A stretch of 64,000 nucleotides of DNA from assembly GCA_019671135.1 (NCBI GenBank), contig JAHRHY010000012.1:62001-126000 (forward strand), written 5' to 3'. Positions within the stretch are counted from its first letter, which is position 1; every line of letters begins with the position of its first letter. The translations under genes were made by a program, and so were the position numbers. Shown here piece by piece: positions 1-10,081 of the stretch. The notes under the pieces were generated by a model. It was not told where the DNA came from, did not search any database, and saw nothing but the letters and a program-made list of their open reading frames with translations. Source of the DNA: Linnemannia hyalina. Taxonomy: Eukaryota > Mortierellomycota > Mortierellomycetes > Mortierellales > Mortierellaceae.

Positions 1-1825
1 CGCGTGGGTCCTTGGTCGCCCCAGGGCACCTTCCTTCACAATGTGTGGCTAGCGAAGCGCCACACGGACAGAAACCATCGTGCGTGATGTAACCGTATCC
101 TTGACTCCAGTCACCTCGGGGGCCTGTGTATTTGGATGTCTTGTCCTTGGCAGAGATACCCTGGGTCTGCTCCCACGCGATCGTCGCGGAGCACCGAGGT
201 TTCCAGATCAGCTCCGAGGCCTGCGCCTCCAGGTAGCCAACAAACTTGTGAAGGACTGTCTTGGCGATAGACATTGGGGTCCGGAAGACCGCGGACCATT
301 CAGTCAACATGCTCAAGGGGGTGATGCCGCGGAGGAGATCCGACACATTCCACATCGGTTTCTCGTCTCGATCGGGAGCTGGACTACCGCTGTGCACGGC
401 TCGAGCTCCACCGATGGAGGAAAATCCTCGCACATGATCCGCATCCGAAGGGGGCCACCAGTGTATGGGTACTGGCCTCGGTACCTGACGACCTCTGTCC
501 ACCGCGCGTTTGTATTCTCGCTTCCTGGCTGCGTTGTAGCTGTTTGTCGCCTGCACACCCCACTCATTAATCTTGCCCATGGCCTCCTTCCAGATCTCAG
601 TGGTGGTCTCAGCTGCCGAAGGGCATTTCCAGACATGATCGTTATCCTCCTTCTCGAGCTCGCATCGTCGGCACACGCATGTTGGGTACAGGTTGGGCTT
701 GCGAACCTGCATGGAGTTCAGAGTGGGCAGCATTCCATGCAGCTTTTTGATATGATGTGTGCGTTGGTGAGAGTCCTTGCTGTTGTTGTAAAAGGTGAAG
801 ACTGCGTGCCTGTCGTGGACATAAGCCAAGGTCGAGTTCCATTCCACGTCATCGATGTCAGGGATCGCCCTCTTGACCCGCCTCTGTGACGTCCAGGCCT
901 GATGGTGACGGATTGTCGATTGTTGTTTGAGGAGCTGACGTAGATCGATTTCAACAATCCCGCCGTAACAATGTGCAAAGGTCGTGATATCCGTCTGTTG
1001 AGTGAGATCCGCCATCCAGGGCACTGAACCACTCTGTGCTGCCACCTTCGCCGCCTGATCCGCAAGTTCGTTTCCGTGGATGTTGCTGTGACCTTTGATC
1101 CACACCACTTCGACCCTGCCTGGCCGAGATTCCACAACCTGCCAAAGCACCGCCCAGATACCCGCATATGTACTCCTGAATCGCTTCCTCGGTAAGGTGT
1201 CCCGACGATTCTTCACCAGGCGACTATACCGTTCCACCACTGACTGATTGTCCAGCTTGACCACAATGTCCTGTTCCGGTGGTGCTGACAAGACTGCGGC
1301 TAATAAGCCCATGAGCTCGGCCTTAGCCGAGGATGCGTGACCGTCCGTTCGTCCTTGTACTGTCAGAGGGTTGTCCTGAGTGAGATCTACCACTCCAAAG
1401 GCCTGGGATACTTCTAGCGTTCCCGAGTTCAGAAGAGATCCGTCAGAGTACAGGACGCGAGGGGTAGAGTTGTCGACGTGTGTGTCCTGAACTACGCGCA
1501 TTGACGCCGCCTCTCCTGGAGACAGGCAAAGTGGGCCGATCTGTGTGGTCGGGGGTCCTGGTACAGGCGGTGGTTGGACTTGATGGCGTTCTTGCAAAGG
1601 AAAGCTAGCATCTGTGTCAAAGGCTGGTCTGTATCGTGGTTTCGTTTCCTTGAGGCTGGATAGGATCTCTTTTAGGCGAGCGACGACCAAGCGGTGTTGT
1701 TGACGGAGTGCTTCCTTTTCCTTTTTCTGCTGCAGTCTCCTGGCTTGGTGTTGTTGACGGAGTGCTTCCTTTTCCTCATTCTGCTGCAGTCCGCGGAGGA
1801 CTCGCACATGATCCGCATCCGAAGA
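1..1825 (-). mobile_element. 5'-truncated LINE copy A (3' end lies left of the window)
   Basis: This stretch matches the full-length element at about 2765-4590 with scattered substitutions and covers the RNase H region and the C-terminal part of ORF2 on the minus strand. Homology to the full-length copy stops near 1790. From there to 1824 the DNA is a patch: bases 1801-1824 repeat bases 430-453 of the same copy, an internal LINE segment placed out of order at the 5' junction. Its poly(A) end and left target duplication would lie about 265 bp outside the window. No intact protein is expected. Confidence 0.85.
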
Positions 1826-1838
1826 CCTTGTATGGTGA
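1826..1838. repeat. Left copy of 13-bp target-site duplication
   Basis: CCTTGTATGGTGA sits directly before the T-run that marks the poly(A) end of LINE copy B. The identical 13-mer lies at 11751-11763, at the 5' end of the full-length LINE. Position against a poly(A) end on one side and an element 5' end on the other is what target-primed reverse transcription leaves. Confidence 0.8.
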
Positions 1839-2479
1839 TTTTTTTTTTTTTTTTGTACACAATTTTATTTCTCTAACAAACAGCATAGAGAAGTCATTTG
1901 GAAGTAAAAGGGAACTACAGACCAAACTCTTCAGTGCACCATCCACCAGTCGCAGTCCGGTCCAGAACCTGGCTCTGCGCAACAATTGTCGCTGCTCTTC
2001 ACAGCTTAAACGGAAGAAAATAAAACTAGATACGAATGAAGGGGATTCTTCCCATCCTCTCCATCATTGACAACCTCCTCCTTCCTAACAAACTCTCCAA
2101 CAACCGCTCGTCAGCAGCGCGTGGGTCCTTGGTCGCTCCAGGGCACCTTCCTTCATCATGTGTGGCTAGCGAAGCGCCACACGGACAGAAACCATCGTGC
2201 GTGATGTAACCGTATCCTTGACTCCAGTCACCTCGGGGGCCTGTGTACTTGGATGTCTTGTCCTTGGCAGAGATGCCCTGGCTTTGTTCCCACGCGATCG
2301 TCGCGGAGCACCGAGGTTTCCAGATCAGCTCCGAGGCCTGCGCCTCCAGGTAGCCAACAAACTTGTGAAGGACTGTCTTGGCGATGGACATTGGGGTCCG
2401 GAAGACCGCGGACCATTCAGTCAACATGCTCAAGGGGGTGATGCCGCGGAGGAGATCCGACACATTCCATAGAATGGCC
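1839..2479 (-). mobile_element. Short 5'-truncated LINE copy B
   Basis: A 16-base T-run (1839-1854) is the poly(A) tail. The 3' UTR and the last roughly 145 codons of ORF2 follow, nearly identical to the full-length copy at 2502-3117. Homology ends at 2468/2469. Bases 2469-2479 are an 11-nt segment identical to 6457-6467 inside ORF2 of the neighbouring element, and the poly(A) tail of the full-length copy begins at 2480. The copy is therefore truncated and carries a short out-of-place LINE patch at its 5' end. Confidence 0.85.
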
Positions 2480-2672
2480 TTTTTTTTTTTTTTTTTTTTT
2501 CGTACACAATTTTATTTCTCTGACAAACAGCATAGAGAAGTTATTTGGAAGTAAAAAGGAACTACAGACCAAACTCTTCAGTGCACCATCCACCAGTCGC
2601 AGTCCGGTCCAGAACCTGGCTCTGCGCAACAATTGTCGCTGCTCTTCACAGCTTAAACGGAAGAAAATAAAA

Positions 2673-5600
2673 CTAGATACGAATGAAGGGGATTCTTCCC
2701 ATCCTCTCCATCATTGACAACCTCCTCCTTCCTAACAAACTCTCCAACAAACGCTCGTCAGCAGCGCGTGGGTCCTTGGTCGCCCCAGGGCACCTTCCTT
2801 CACAATGTGTGGCTAGCGAAGCGCCACACGGACAGAAACCATCATGCGTGATGTAACCGTATCCTTGACTCCAGTCACCTCGGGGGCCTGTGTACTTGGA
2901 TGTCTTGTCCTTGGCAGAGATGCCCTGGGTCTGCTCCCACGCGATCGTCGCGGAGCACCGAGGTTTCCAGATCAGCTCCGAGGCCTGCGCCTCCAGGTAG
3001 CCAACAAACTTGTGAAGGACTGTCTTGGCGATGGACATTGGGGTCCGGAAGACCGCGGACCATTCAGTCAACATGCTCAAGGGGGTGATGCCGCGGAGGA
3101 GATCCGACACATTCCACATCGGTTTCTCGTCTCGATCGAGAGCTGGACTACCGCTGTGCACGGCTCGAGCTCCACCGATGGAGGAAAATCCTCGTACATG
3201 ATCTGCATCCGAAGGGGGCCACCAGTGTATGGGTACTGGCCTCGGTACCTGACGACCTCTGTCCACCGCGCGTTTGTATTCCCGCTTCCTGGCTGCGTTG
3301 TAGCTGTTTGTCGCCTGCACACCCCACTCATTAATCTTGCCCATGGCCTCCTTCCAGATCTCAGTGGTGGTCTCAGCTGCCGAAGGGCATTTCCAGACGT
3401 GATCGTTATCCTCCTTCTCGAGCTCGCATCGTCGGCACACGCATGTTGGGTACAGGTTGGGCTTGCGAGCCTGCATGGAGTTCAGAGTGGGCAGCATTCC
3501 ATGCAGCTTTTTGATGTGATGTGTTCTTTGATGGGAGTCCTTGCTGTTGCTGTAAAAGGTGAAGACTGCGTGCCTGTCGTGGACATAAGCCAAGGTCGAG
3601 TTCCATTCCACGTCCTCGATGTCAGGGATCGCCCTCTTGACCCGCCTCTGTGACGTCCAGGCCTGATGGTGACGGATTGTCGATTGTTGTTTGAGGAGCT
3701 GACGTAGATCGATTTCAACAATCCCGCCGTAACAATGTGCAAAGGTCGTGATATCCGTCTGTTGAGTGAGATCCACCATCCAGGGCACTGAACCACTCTG
3801 TGCTGCCACCTTCGCCGCCTGATCCGCAAGTTCGTTTCCGTGGATGTTGCTGTGACCTTTGATCCACACCACCTCAACCCCGCCTGGCCGAGATTCCACA
3901 ACCTGACAAAGCACCGCCCAGATACCCGCATATGTACTCCTGAATCGCTTCCTCGGTAAGGTGTCCCGACGATTCTTCACCAGGCGACTATACTGATCCA
4001 CCACTGACTGATTGTCCAGCTTGACCACAATGTCCTGTTCCGGTGGTGCTGACAGGACTGCGGCTAATAAGCCCATGAGCTCGGCCTTAACCGAGGATGC
4101 GTGACCGTCCGTTCGTCCTTGTACTGTCAGAGGGTTGTCCTGAGTGAGATCCACCACTCCAAAGGCCTGGGATACTTCTAGCGTTCCCGAGTTCAGAAGA
4201 GATCCGTCAGAGTACAGGACGCGAGGGGTGGAGTTGTCGACGTGTGTGTCCTGAACTACGCGCATGGACGCCGCCTCTACTGGAGACAGGCAAAGGGGGC
4301 CGATCTGTGTGGTCGGGGGTCCTGGTACAGGCGGTTGTTGGACTTGATGGCGTTCTTGCAAAGGAAAGCTAGCATCTGTGTCAAAGGCTGGTTTGTATCG
4401 TGGTTTCGTTTCCTTGAGGCTGGATAGGATCTCTTTTAGGCGAGCGACGACCAAGCGGTGTTGTTGACGGAGTGCTTCCTTTTCCTCTTTCTGCTGCAGT
4501 CTCCTGGCTTGGTGTTGTTGATGGAGTGCCTCTGTTTCTTTCTGCTGTTGCAGTTTCCTGGCTTGGGAGGATTCCAGCTGTTGCACCCTCAATCGATAGT
4601 CCTCTGCTTTCCTGGTCAGCCTGATCTCCAAATCCGAGCGAAGAGAGACAAGGCGATGAGCACGGTATTCGTTGACGGCCTCGGTGGCCCGGCGACGTAT
4701 CCCAAGGGCGACGGTCTTGCGACGACTAGAAATTGACTTGATGCGGGCGGCTGCGTTGTCGGCCTGAGTATTGGTCATCAAAAGAATGGCAGCCAGTTCT
4801 TGTGGTTTCCTGGCAAGTTGACTCCGGTATCGGCTTCTGAGTCCATCATACTTTGTGTTGTCTGCCGACTGTTTTTTCCTGGTGTCGCTGTTGATGCGAA
4901 GGATCTCGGCATCGTATTCGGCCGCGGGACGGAGGAGACGCTCTCTGCAAGCGTCGTCCAGTGTGTCGACTGCTCGCTCAAAGACAAGATCGGTTGTATC
5001 AGGCGGGAGAGGTGAGGGGGTGGTGAGAGTTGCTGGAGTGGGGGAGAATGTTGGAGTAGGGGGACATGTTGGAGTGTTAGGAGTGTTGGGTGGTGGAGTA
5101 CCTGTCAGAGAAGGGCCGGGACTCAAAACTGGAGTTGGAACAGTGACAGGCGAAAGAGCCGGCGATGAGACGGGACTCGAGACTGGAGCAGGAACGACGA
5201 CCTGCGAAAGGACTGGAGACGATAATAGCGAAGGAGGAGTGGATGAGAGTAAAGGAGAAGGTGACTGTGGAGAAGGTGACTGAGGAAAGATTGACTGAGG
5301 GAGAGAGAGGAGAGAAGGAAGAGAAGAGAGAGAAGAGAGAGAAGAGAGAGGAGAGAGAGAAGAGAGAGGAGAGAGAGAAGAGAGAGGAGAGAGAGAAGAG
5401 AGAGGAGAGAGAGAAGAGAGAGGAGAGAGAGAAGAGAGAGAAGGATCAAAGAGAATAGAAGAGATTGGCGCAGAGAAAAGATCAAGAGGGTTGAAATTGG
5501 AGAACGAAGAGAGGGGAAGCAAAGAAAGAGGGGCAAGGGAAAAAGAAGAAGTAGAAAGAAGAGGAGGAAATATAGGAGGAGAAGAAGATATAAAGAGGGA

Positions 5601-8600
5601 AGACGATTGATTGACAATAAAAGAAGAAACGTCAAAAATAAGAGAGGTATCGGAAGAGAAAGGTACACCCAAGTGGGGCACAGACGACAAAAGAGAAGAT
5701 AACAAAGGATTGGAAGAGAAAGAAGAAGAAGAGGAAGAAGAAGAGGAGGAAAAAGTAACAAGTGGCTCACAAGGCAAGGCAGGACAAACATCCGACTCTG
5801 CGGCAGCGGGAAAGGAAAAAGAAGAGGAAGAGGACGCGTAAAAGGAATCATAAAAGGACAGAGAAGAAAGAAAAGAAGATGAAGAAGAACCAGAGCATGA
5901 CCCTTGCAGGCAACACTCCTTACCCCACGCCCTCTTATCGTTAACAAAACCTGCCTTGCCAATAACAAACCCATTCCCACGCTCATCTATGCGTTCAATT
6001 GCGCGTGTCGTTTTTGTCTTGGTCGATAAAAAAATTTCTTGTCCTTTTTTCTTTTTGTCCCTCAAGGATGTGTCCGGGTATAATAACCCCCTGTTATCGC
6101 GCTGGACCTTTTTTCTTTTTGTGTTTTCTTTATACACACCCTCAAGTCTCACCTCATCACCTCCATGGCTTTTCTTACCGCGACCCTCGCCAACATCAGC
6201 ACCACCACCACCTTCAGCAAAAACTGATGGAGCTGCAGTCGCCAAAGGTTGGAGGCATACCTGTATGGGGTCGACAGACGTACCAAGGTCTAGTACTGTC
6301 GTTGCGGTGGTTTTGTTAAACGCAAAGGCACGAGCTGGAGAAACGATCTCCACGCCTCTTTGTTGCCCTCGTCGGCGTTCGATGGCCCGATTGATCAATG
6401 GCTCTTCCTCGGAGGAGTCGCCGTCTTCGTACAACACCTCTGGACTTGCAGGCGTAATAGAATGGCCCTCCTCGACGATAAGGGAAGACGCCGGGGCGTC
6501 GACGGAGGCAGCAGCTGGCATAGACAAGGTGACGACTTTCACCAGTTCCTTGAACCAACGGCGGACAGGACCTTTCAAATTGTACTGTGCTCGGATATCC
6601 TGCCATGGAGCCAGAGATTGGCCATCGTCTGTCGACACATCATCCAGAGTGACAACTCCGTCCACAAAGAGTCGGTGGGCGATTTTTGGGTATCCGCCTG
6701 GGGGCATAAGGAGGCCGATGTATCGAGAAACGTTGACAGGGATCCCTGGCGACTGGAAGGTGATACCCCTCTCGACCATGAGGCGGCAAACGTGTCCGAA
6801 GAAATTGTTGCGAAGGAATTGAGCTCCAATGGTTGGTACGTCAAAGGGGGATATCGTAAGGCGGCACTCTGCTTGATGGGCTGTTGCTCGAGACGCCATC
6901 ACCATGCCCAGCAGCTCCTGGTCGTTTAGCCGCAGATGTGCAGTTGAAACTTGCTCCTCGATCATGGCATCTTCAAGGTCTCGGAGACCGTACAGTCGAC
7001 GATGGAACAGGATGCTGGCCGGCGAGCCGAGGGGCAGCCCCACCTTCTGGCGAACGACGTTGGTGTACTGGCTGACAATGGTCTTTGTCTCGCGAGGGCT
7101 AAGGATTGTCACCGACAACCGGTAAAGTATCCGTGGCAGTAGAACATTATTGAAGATGTAAATGCACTGCTTGTCGGTGATAGCCTTCCGCGAGAGTATC
7201 TGACACATCGTTGACACCTCCTCCTTCACTAGCCGGCGTGTATGGGCTCCCTTTCCGTCAGCAGAGAACCACACACCCAGGACCCTGGCAGCAGTGCCAG
7301 GAGGTAGAGCGGTCACCGTATCCGCACCGAGTCTAATAGAGGAATCAGCAGAGGTAGAATTGACCACGATTAGTTCTGATTTTTTTGGGTTAATCTCAAT
7401 ACCATGTAATTGAAAGAAACTCATCGCTTTGTTTGTGATCTCTTGTAGCTTAGCCTTAGACGGTGCTATCCAGTCCGTGTCGTCCATGAAGGCAAGGCAG
7501 GCAATGCGGAGCGGGGTGTCAGGATGCAGTGAGTCGAACGTTGGGATCTTGTGGAACGCCTGCAGGTCAGCCCTGTTAACCATAGGGTAGCCGAGGTTGG
7601 ACTGCCAGATCTGGGCGAGGAGTACTTCATAGACGATGCGCCAAAGTAGGGGACACTCTACTCCACCCTGATCCAGGCCGCAGAGAGGAGAGTATTCTTC
7701 CGTAAGTCCGTATGCGGTGATGATACGATTGGTCTTGTTTCTCGCGACGTAAAGGCACAGGTCGATGAACCCCTGTGGGATCTTGAGATGTCGCAGACCG
7801 AGTTCCAGCATTCCACCTCTCTGACACGATACCGAATCAAAGCACCGCTTCATGTCCTGCAGCAGCACCCAGACCTCTTTCTTGTACTCTCTGGCGTCCT
7901 CGAGAACCGCGTTCAGGATATGGATCGGGTCCTTGGTCATGGTTCCCTTGAGCACTGAGAAGTTGGGGCCGCGAAAGATGGAGTGACGAGACAGCACCAC
8001 GGTAAGCCGTTTCACCATGATGGAGAAGAATATCTTCCTGCCGTGCTCCAAAAGTGTGATAGGGCGTACCTCACTAATCCTTCCCGACCACACCGGCCCT
8101 TTCGGTATGCAATAGATCACCCCCTTCAGCCAATCCTCCGGCATCGCTCCTTGTACAAAGCACGCCTGAACTAGGACGACAAAAAGTGCTTGGGCAAGGG
8201 GGCCAAGCCGCTTCAAAAGATCTCCTGACACCTTCGAATGTCCTGGTGCCTTGCCTGTTGGAGCCGCCGTCACCGCTGCACACACTTCTGCATAATCCGG
8301 TATCTCCATCACAGTGTCGTACCATTCCGTCCGAATGTCCTCCCTCGGTTGGTACGCCTCCTCCCATTCTTCGCTCAATGGTTGTGTAGGCCGTTCCTTG
8401 TGAAAAGTATCGCAAAAATACTGACGAACTCGTGCTTTGATCTCGCTTGGATCGTCAATGACATAGGTGACAGGAGAGACGTTTCCAGCAGCGTCAGGGT
8501 TGATAGGGTCATCATCGACAATGAGGTGGTCGAGGTTCACACGTCCTGCGACGATGTCGAGTATTCCTCGAATCGTCTGCCTTGTATGTGTCTGAAACCG

Positions 8601-10079
8601 GAGGTCGCGGTTCTCTATATGGGTGTTGATGATATCCTGCACGTTGGCGGCATAATACTCCTGATGGTCCAGTCTCGCTTGCCGCCAAGGCCTTTGCACT
8701 TCTCGTACCCAGCCGTCCCACGTCTGCGTCGTTGCCTCCATGTCCGGTACATCGCTCAGTCCTAGTTGCTCTCCGTTCATTTGGTGCCAGTCGACAATCT
8801 TGCCATGTACACCCTCCTTGGTCGTCCCCTCCGCCAGCTGTAGTTCGATGAATGTCACTCGTGCGGACCAAATGACACCCCCGATCTCATGGATCTTGTT
8901 GAGTAGGAGCTCTTCGCCTTCGGGGGGAGGGGGCCGACCACCGGTGCGGGCGCTAGGGAGATGTGCAAATGCGGAGGACATGACAGTATTACGGAGTAGC
9001 TCCCAGGCAGCATTCAGAGGGAATCGTTGCAAATCACTCTTCGAAAAGGGATTCATCGCTTCACCGAGTTGAAAGGCGGCTGGGAACTGGGGGACATTAT
9101 CCAGCCGTCCGTAGGAGCGGAGACAGCGTTCTATTTGTTCCGCAAAGGACTCCCAAGCCTCATTGTCGGCGTCTTCCGGTAGGAGCTTTTTGTCCTTTGG
9201 CCGCTGTGCGGCCAGTTCCGCTTGGTTTGCTGGCCGGATCTGGGTGTGGAGGTCAAAGGTTGCTAGAAACATGGAGTGGTCGCTGCTTTCAAAGTCGTCG
9301 GGTTCATAAGTGTTGGTGCGGAGTAGGTATGAAGCCAAACCCGAGGATGCCCATACCATATCTATACGACTGACGTCTGGACTGTCTGGAAGGTGGAATG
9401 TGAATAGAGGAGTAGTTGGATGTAGGGAGCGGAAAGTGTCGACAAAGCCACGACTCGACAGCCATGGGTACAAGCTGAGCTCTGGAGTCGAGGTCGTTCT
9501 GGTGGTGGAGTTGCGGTCGATGGCCGGATTGACAGCGCCATTGAAATCGCCTAGCAGAAGGACGTGAGCGCCGTCTACTCTGTGCTTGTCGATCTGAGCG
9601 GTGACCCAGTCGTGGAGTTGTTGGAAGTCGGCTGGGTATGTTTTGGAGCCCTTGGGAGGGAAGTAACAGTTGATGACTGCCAGTTGGAATCCATGCTTGA
9701 AACCGAAACGGACACCGATGCCACGTCCGTTCTTATCCGAGAATGTTGCTGTGAGGTATGTTGCCCATGATTTGTGGATGAGAAGGCCGACTCCCTTCCC
9801 ATTAAAGTGTGTTGATGTGTGGTTCCAGACACCAGTGTAGTGGTTGCTGCAGCGACGATGAAGAAGATGCTGCTGCTTGTCTGCCTGAATCTTGGTCTCC
9901 TGCACACCGAGAATACTGATATTGTGTTGGTTTGCGCGTTGCGTTAAATAATTGAAATAGTTGGTCTTGTTGCCACCTCGGACATTAAACGTTGCCACTG
10001 TGAAAGTGCGGAAGGGGTCGTGAAAAGGACTGGGATCGTAGCGCCCAGGGGTGTATGTTGGTATTGGTGTGTCAGACAT
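2673..10079 (-). CDS. LINE ORF2: endonuclease, reverse transcriptase and RNase H polyprotein
   Basis: A 2468-residue open frame. An APE-type endonuclease occupies about residues 25-275, with FNVRG, QETK, LLLGDFN and SSDHS motifs. The reverse transcriptase lies around 620-1000, with RPITLLE, a DMKRCFDSV motif A, LDQGGVECPL as motif B and FMDD instead of the usual YADD as motif C near residue 863. A linker of about 750 residues follows, rich in Ser, Pro and Leu and including SPLSSL repeats, then a charged coiled-coil stretch. RNase H lies near 1950-2090 with the acidic residues of YSDGS, KAELMGL, KLDNQSV and NELADQ. The C-terminus has two Cys/His clusters (CVCRRC...H...C and CPC...H...C). The ATG overlaps the ORF1 stop as TAATG. 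It is far longer than usual LINE ORF2 proteins, mainly through the linker. Confidence 0.9.
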   Translation of the reverse strand: MSDTPIPTYTPGRYDPSPFHDPFRTFTVATFNVRGGNKTNYFNYLTQRANQHNISILGVQETKIQADKQQHLLHRRCSNHYTGVWNHTSTHFNGKGVGLLIHKSWATYLTATFSDKNGRGIGVRFGFKHGFQLAVINCYFPPKGSKTYPADFQQLHDWVTAQIDKHRVDGAHVLLLGDFNGAVNPAIDRNSTTRTTSTPELSLYPWLSSRGFVDTFRSLHPTTPLFTFHLPDSPDVSRIDMVWASSGLASYLLRTNTYEPDDFESSDHSMFLATFDLHTQIRPANQAELAAQRPKDKKLLPEDADNEAWESFAEQIERCLRSYGRLDNVPQFPAAFQLGEAMNPFSKSDLQRFPLNAAWELLRNTVMSSAFAHLPSARTGGRPPPPEGEELLLNKIHEIGGVIWSARVTFIELQLAEGTTKEGVHGKIVDWHQMNGEQLGLSDVPDMEATTQTWDGWVREVQRPWRQARLDHQEYYAANVQDIINTHIENRDLRFQTHTRQTIRGILDIVAGRVNLDHLIVDDDPINPDAAGNVSPVTYVIDDPSEIKARVRQYFCDTFHKERPTQPLSEEWEEAYQPREDIRTEWYDTVMEIPDYAEVCAAVTAAPTGKAPGHSKVSGDLLKRLGPLAQALFVVLVQACFVQGAMPEDWLKGVIYCIPKGPVWSGRISEVRPITLLEHGRKIFFSIMVKRLTVVLSRHSIFRGPNFSVLKGTMTKDPIHILNAVLEDAREYKKEVWVLLQDMKRCFDSVSCQRGGMLELGLRHLKIPQGFIDLCLYVARNKTNRIITAYGLTEEYSPLCGLDQGGVECPLLWRIVYEVLLAQIWQSNLGYPMVNRADLQAFHKIPTFDSLHPDTPLRIACLAFMDDTDWIAPSKAKLQEITNKAMSFFQLHGIEINPKKSELIVVNSTSADSSIRLGADTVTALPPGTAARVLGVWFSADGKGAHTRRLVKEEVSTMCQILSRKAITDKQCIYIFNNVLLPRILYRLSVTILSPRETKTIVSQYTNVVRQKVGLPLGSPASILFHRRLYGLRDLEDAMIEEQVSTAHLRLNDQELLGMVMASRATAHQAECRLTISPFDVPTIGAQFLRNNFFGHVCRLMVERGITFQSPGIPVNVSRYIGLLMPPGGYPKIAHRLFVDGVVTLDDVSTDDGQSLAPWQDIRAQYNLKGPVRRWFKELVKVVTLSMPAAASVDAPASSLIVEEGHSITPASPEVLYEDGDSSEEEPLINRAIERRRGQQRGVEIVSPARAFAFNKTTATTVLDLGTSVDPIQVCLQPLATAAPSVFAEGGGGADVGEGRGKKSHGGDEVRLEGVYKENTKRKKVQRDNRGLLYPDTSLRDKKKKGQEIFLSTKTKTTRAIERIDERGNGFVIGKAGFVNDKRAWGKECCLQGSCSGSSSSSFLSSLSFYDSFYASSSSSFSFPAAAESDVCPALPCEPLVTFSSSSSSSSSSFSSNPLLSSLLSSVPHLGVPFSSDTSLIFDVSSFIVNQSSSLFISSSPPIFPPLLSTSSFSLAPLSLLPLSSFSNFNPLDLFSAPISSILFDPSLSSLSPLSSLSPLSSLSPLSSLSPLSSLSPLSSLSSLSSLPSLLSLPQSIFPQSPSPQSPSPLLSSTPPSLLSSPVLSQVVVPAPVSSPVSSPALSPVTVPTPVLSPGPSLTGTPPPNTPNTPTCPPTPTFSPTPATLTTPSPLPPDTTDLVFERAVDTLDDACRERLLRPAAEYDAEILRINSDTRKKQSADNTKYDGLRSRYRSQLARKPQELAAILLMTNTQADNAAARIKSISSRRKTVALGIRRRATEAVNEYRAHRLVSLRSDLEIRLTRKAEDYRLRVQQLESSQARKLQQQKETEALHQQHQARRLQQKEEKEALRQQHRLVVARLKEILSSLKETKPRYKPAFDTDASFPLQERHQVQQPPVPGPPTTQIGPLCLSPVEAASMRVVQDTHVDNSTPRVLYSDGSLLNSGTLEVSQAFGVVDLTQDNPLTVQGRTDGHASSVKAELMGLLAAVLSAPPEQDIVVKLDNQSVVDQYSRLVKNRRDTLPRKRFRSTYAGIWAVLCQVVESRPGGVEVVWIKGHSNIHGNELADQAAKVAAQSGSVPWMVDLTQQTDITTFAHCYGGIVEIDLRQLLKQQSTIRHHQAWTSQRRVKRAIPDIEDVEWNSTLAYVHDRHAVFTFYSNSKDSHQRTHHIKKLHGMLPTLNSMQARKPNLYPTCVCRRCELEKEDNDHVWKCPSAAETTTEIWKEAMGKINEWGVQATNSYNAARKREYKRAVDRGRQVPRPVPIHWWPPSDADHVRGFSSIGGARAVHSGSPALDRDEKPMWNVSDLLRGITPLSMLTEWSAVFRTPMSIAKTVLHKFVGYLEAQASELIWKPRCSATIAWEQTQGISAKDKTSKYTGPRGDWSQGYGYITHDGFCPCGASLATHCEGRCPGATKDPRAADERLLESLLGRRRLSMMERMGRIPFIRI
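5341..5430. repeat. 18-bp minisatellite inside LINE ORF2
   Basis: Five perfect head-to-tail copies of GAAGAGAGAGGAGAGAGA on the plus strand, with imperfect copies on both sides (about 5300-5450). On the coding strand each unit is six in-frame codons, giving repeated SPLSSL in the ORF2 linker. More purine-rich low-complexity DNA continues to about 5890 and encodes Ser-rich tracts. Confidence 0.9.
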
Positions 10080-10081
10080 TA
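10077..10081 (-). promoter_or_regulatory. TAATG stop-start overlap coupling LINE ORF1 and ORF2
   Basis: On the minus strand the ORF1 stop TAA (10081-10079) and the ORF2 start ATG (10079-10077) share one A. The same UAAUG arrangement supports coupled termination-reinitiation in some insect LINEs such as SART1. Here it implies that ORF2 is translated by reinitiation from a bicistronic RNA; this is inference from the layout. Confidence 0.7.

Noticed and set aside
80..889. 269-codon plus-strand open frame, repeated at 2844-3653
   Set aside because: It is antisense to the conserved ORF2 C-terminal region of the LINE copies and repeats only because the LINE does; no family signal.
5300..5450. Regular repeats considered as a CRISPR-like array
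   Set aside because: Units are contiguous with no unique spacers and encode SPLSSL in frame: a minisatellite.
2469..6467. Nested insertion of a separate LINE at 2480-6456 as the only explanation
   Set aside because: Kept as an alternative only: it needs a chance in-frame join giving EN, RT and RNase H once each in canonical order, and the edge of the 11-bp match coincides with a deletion junction.
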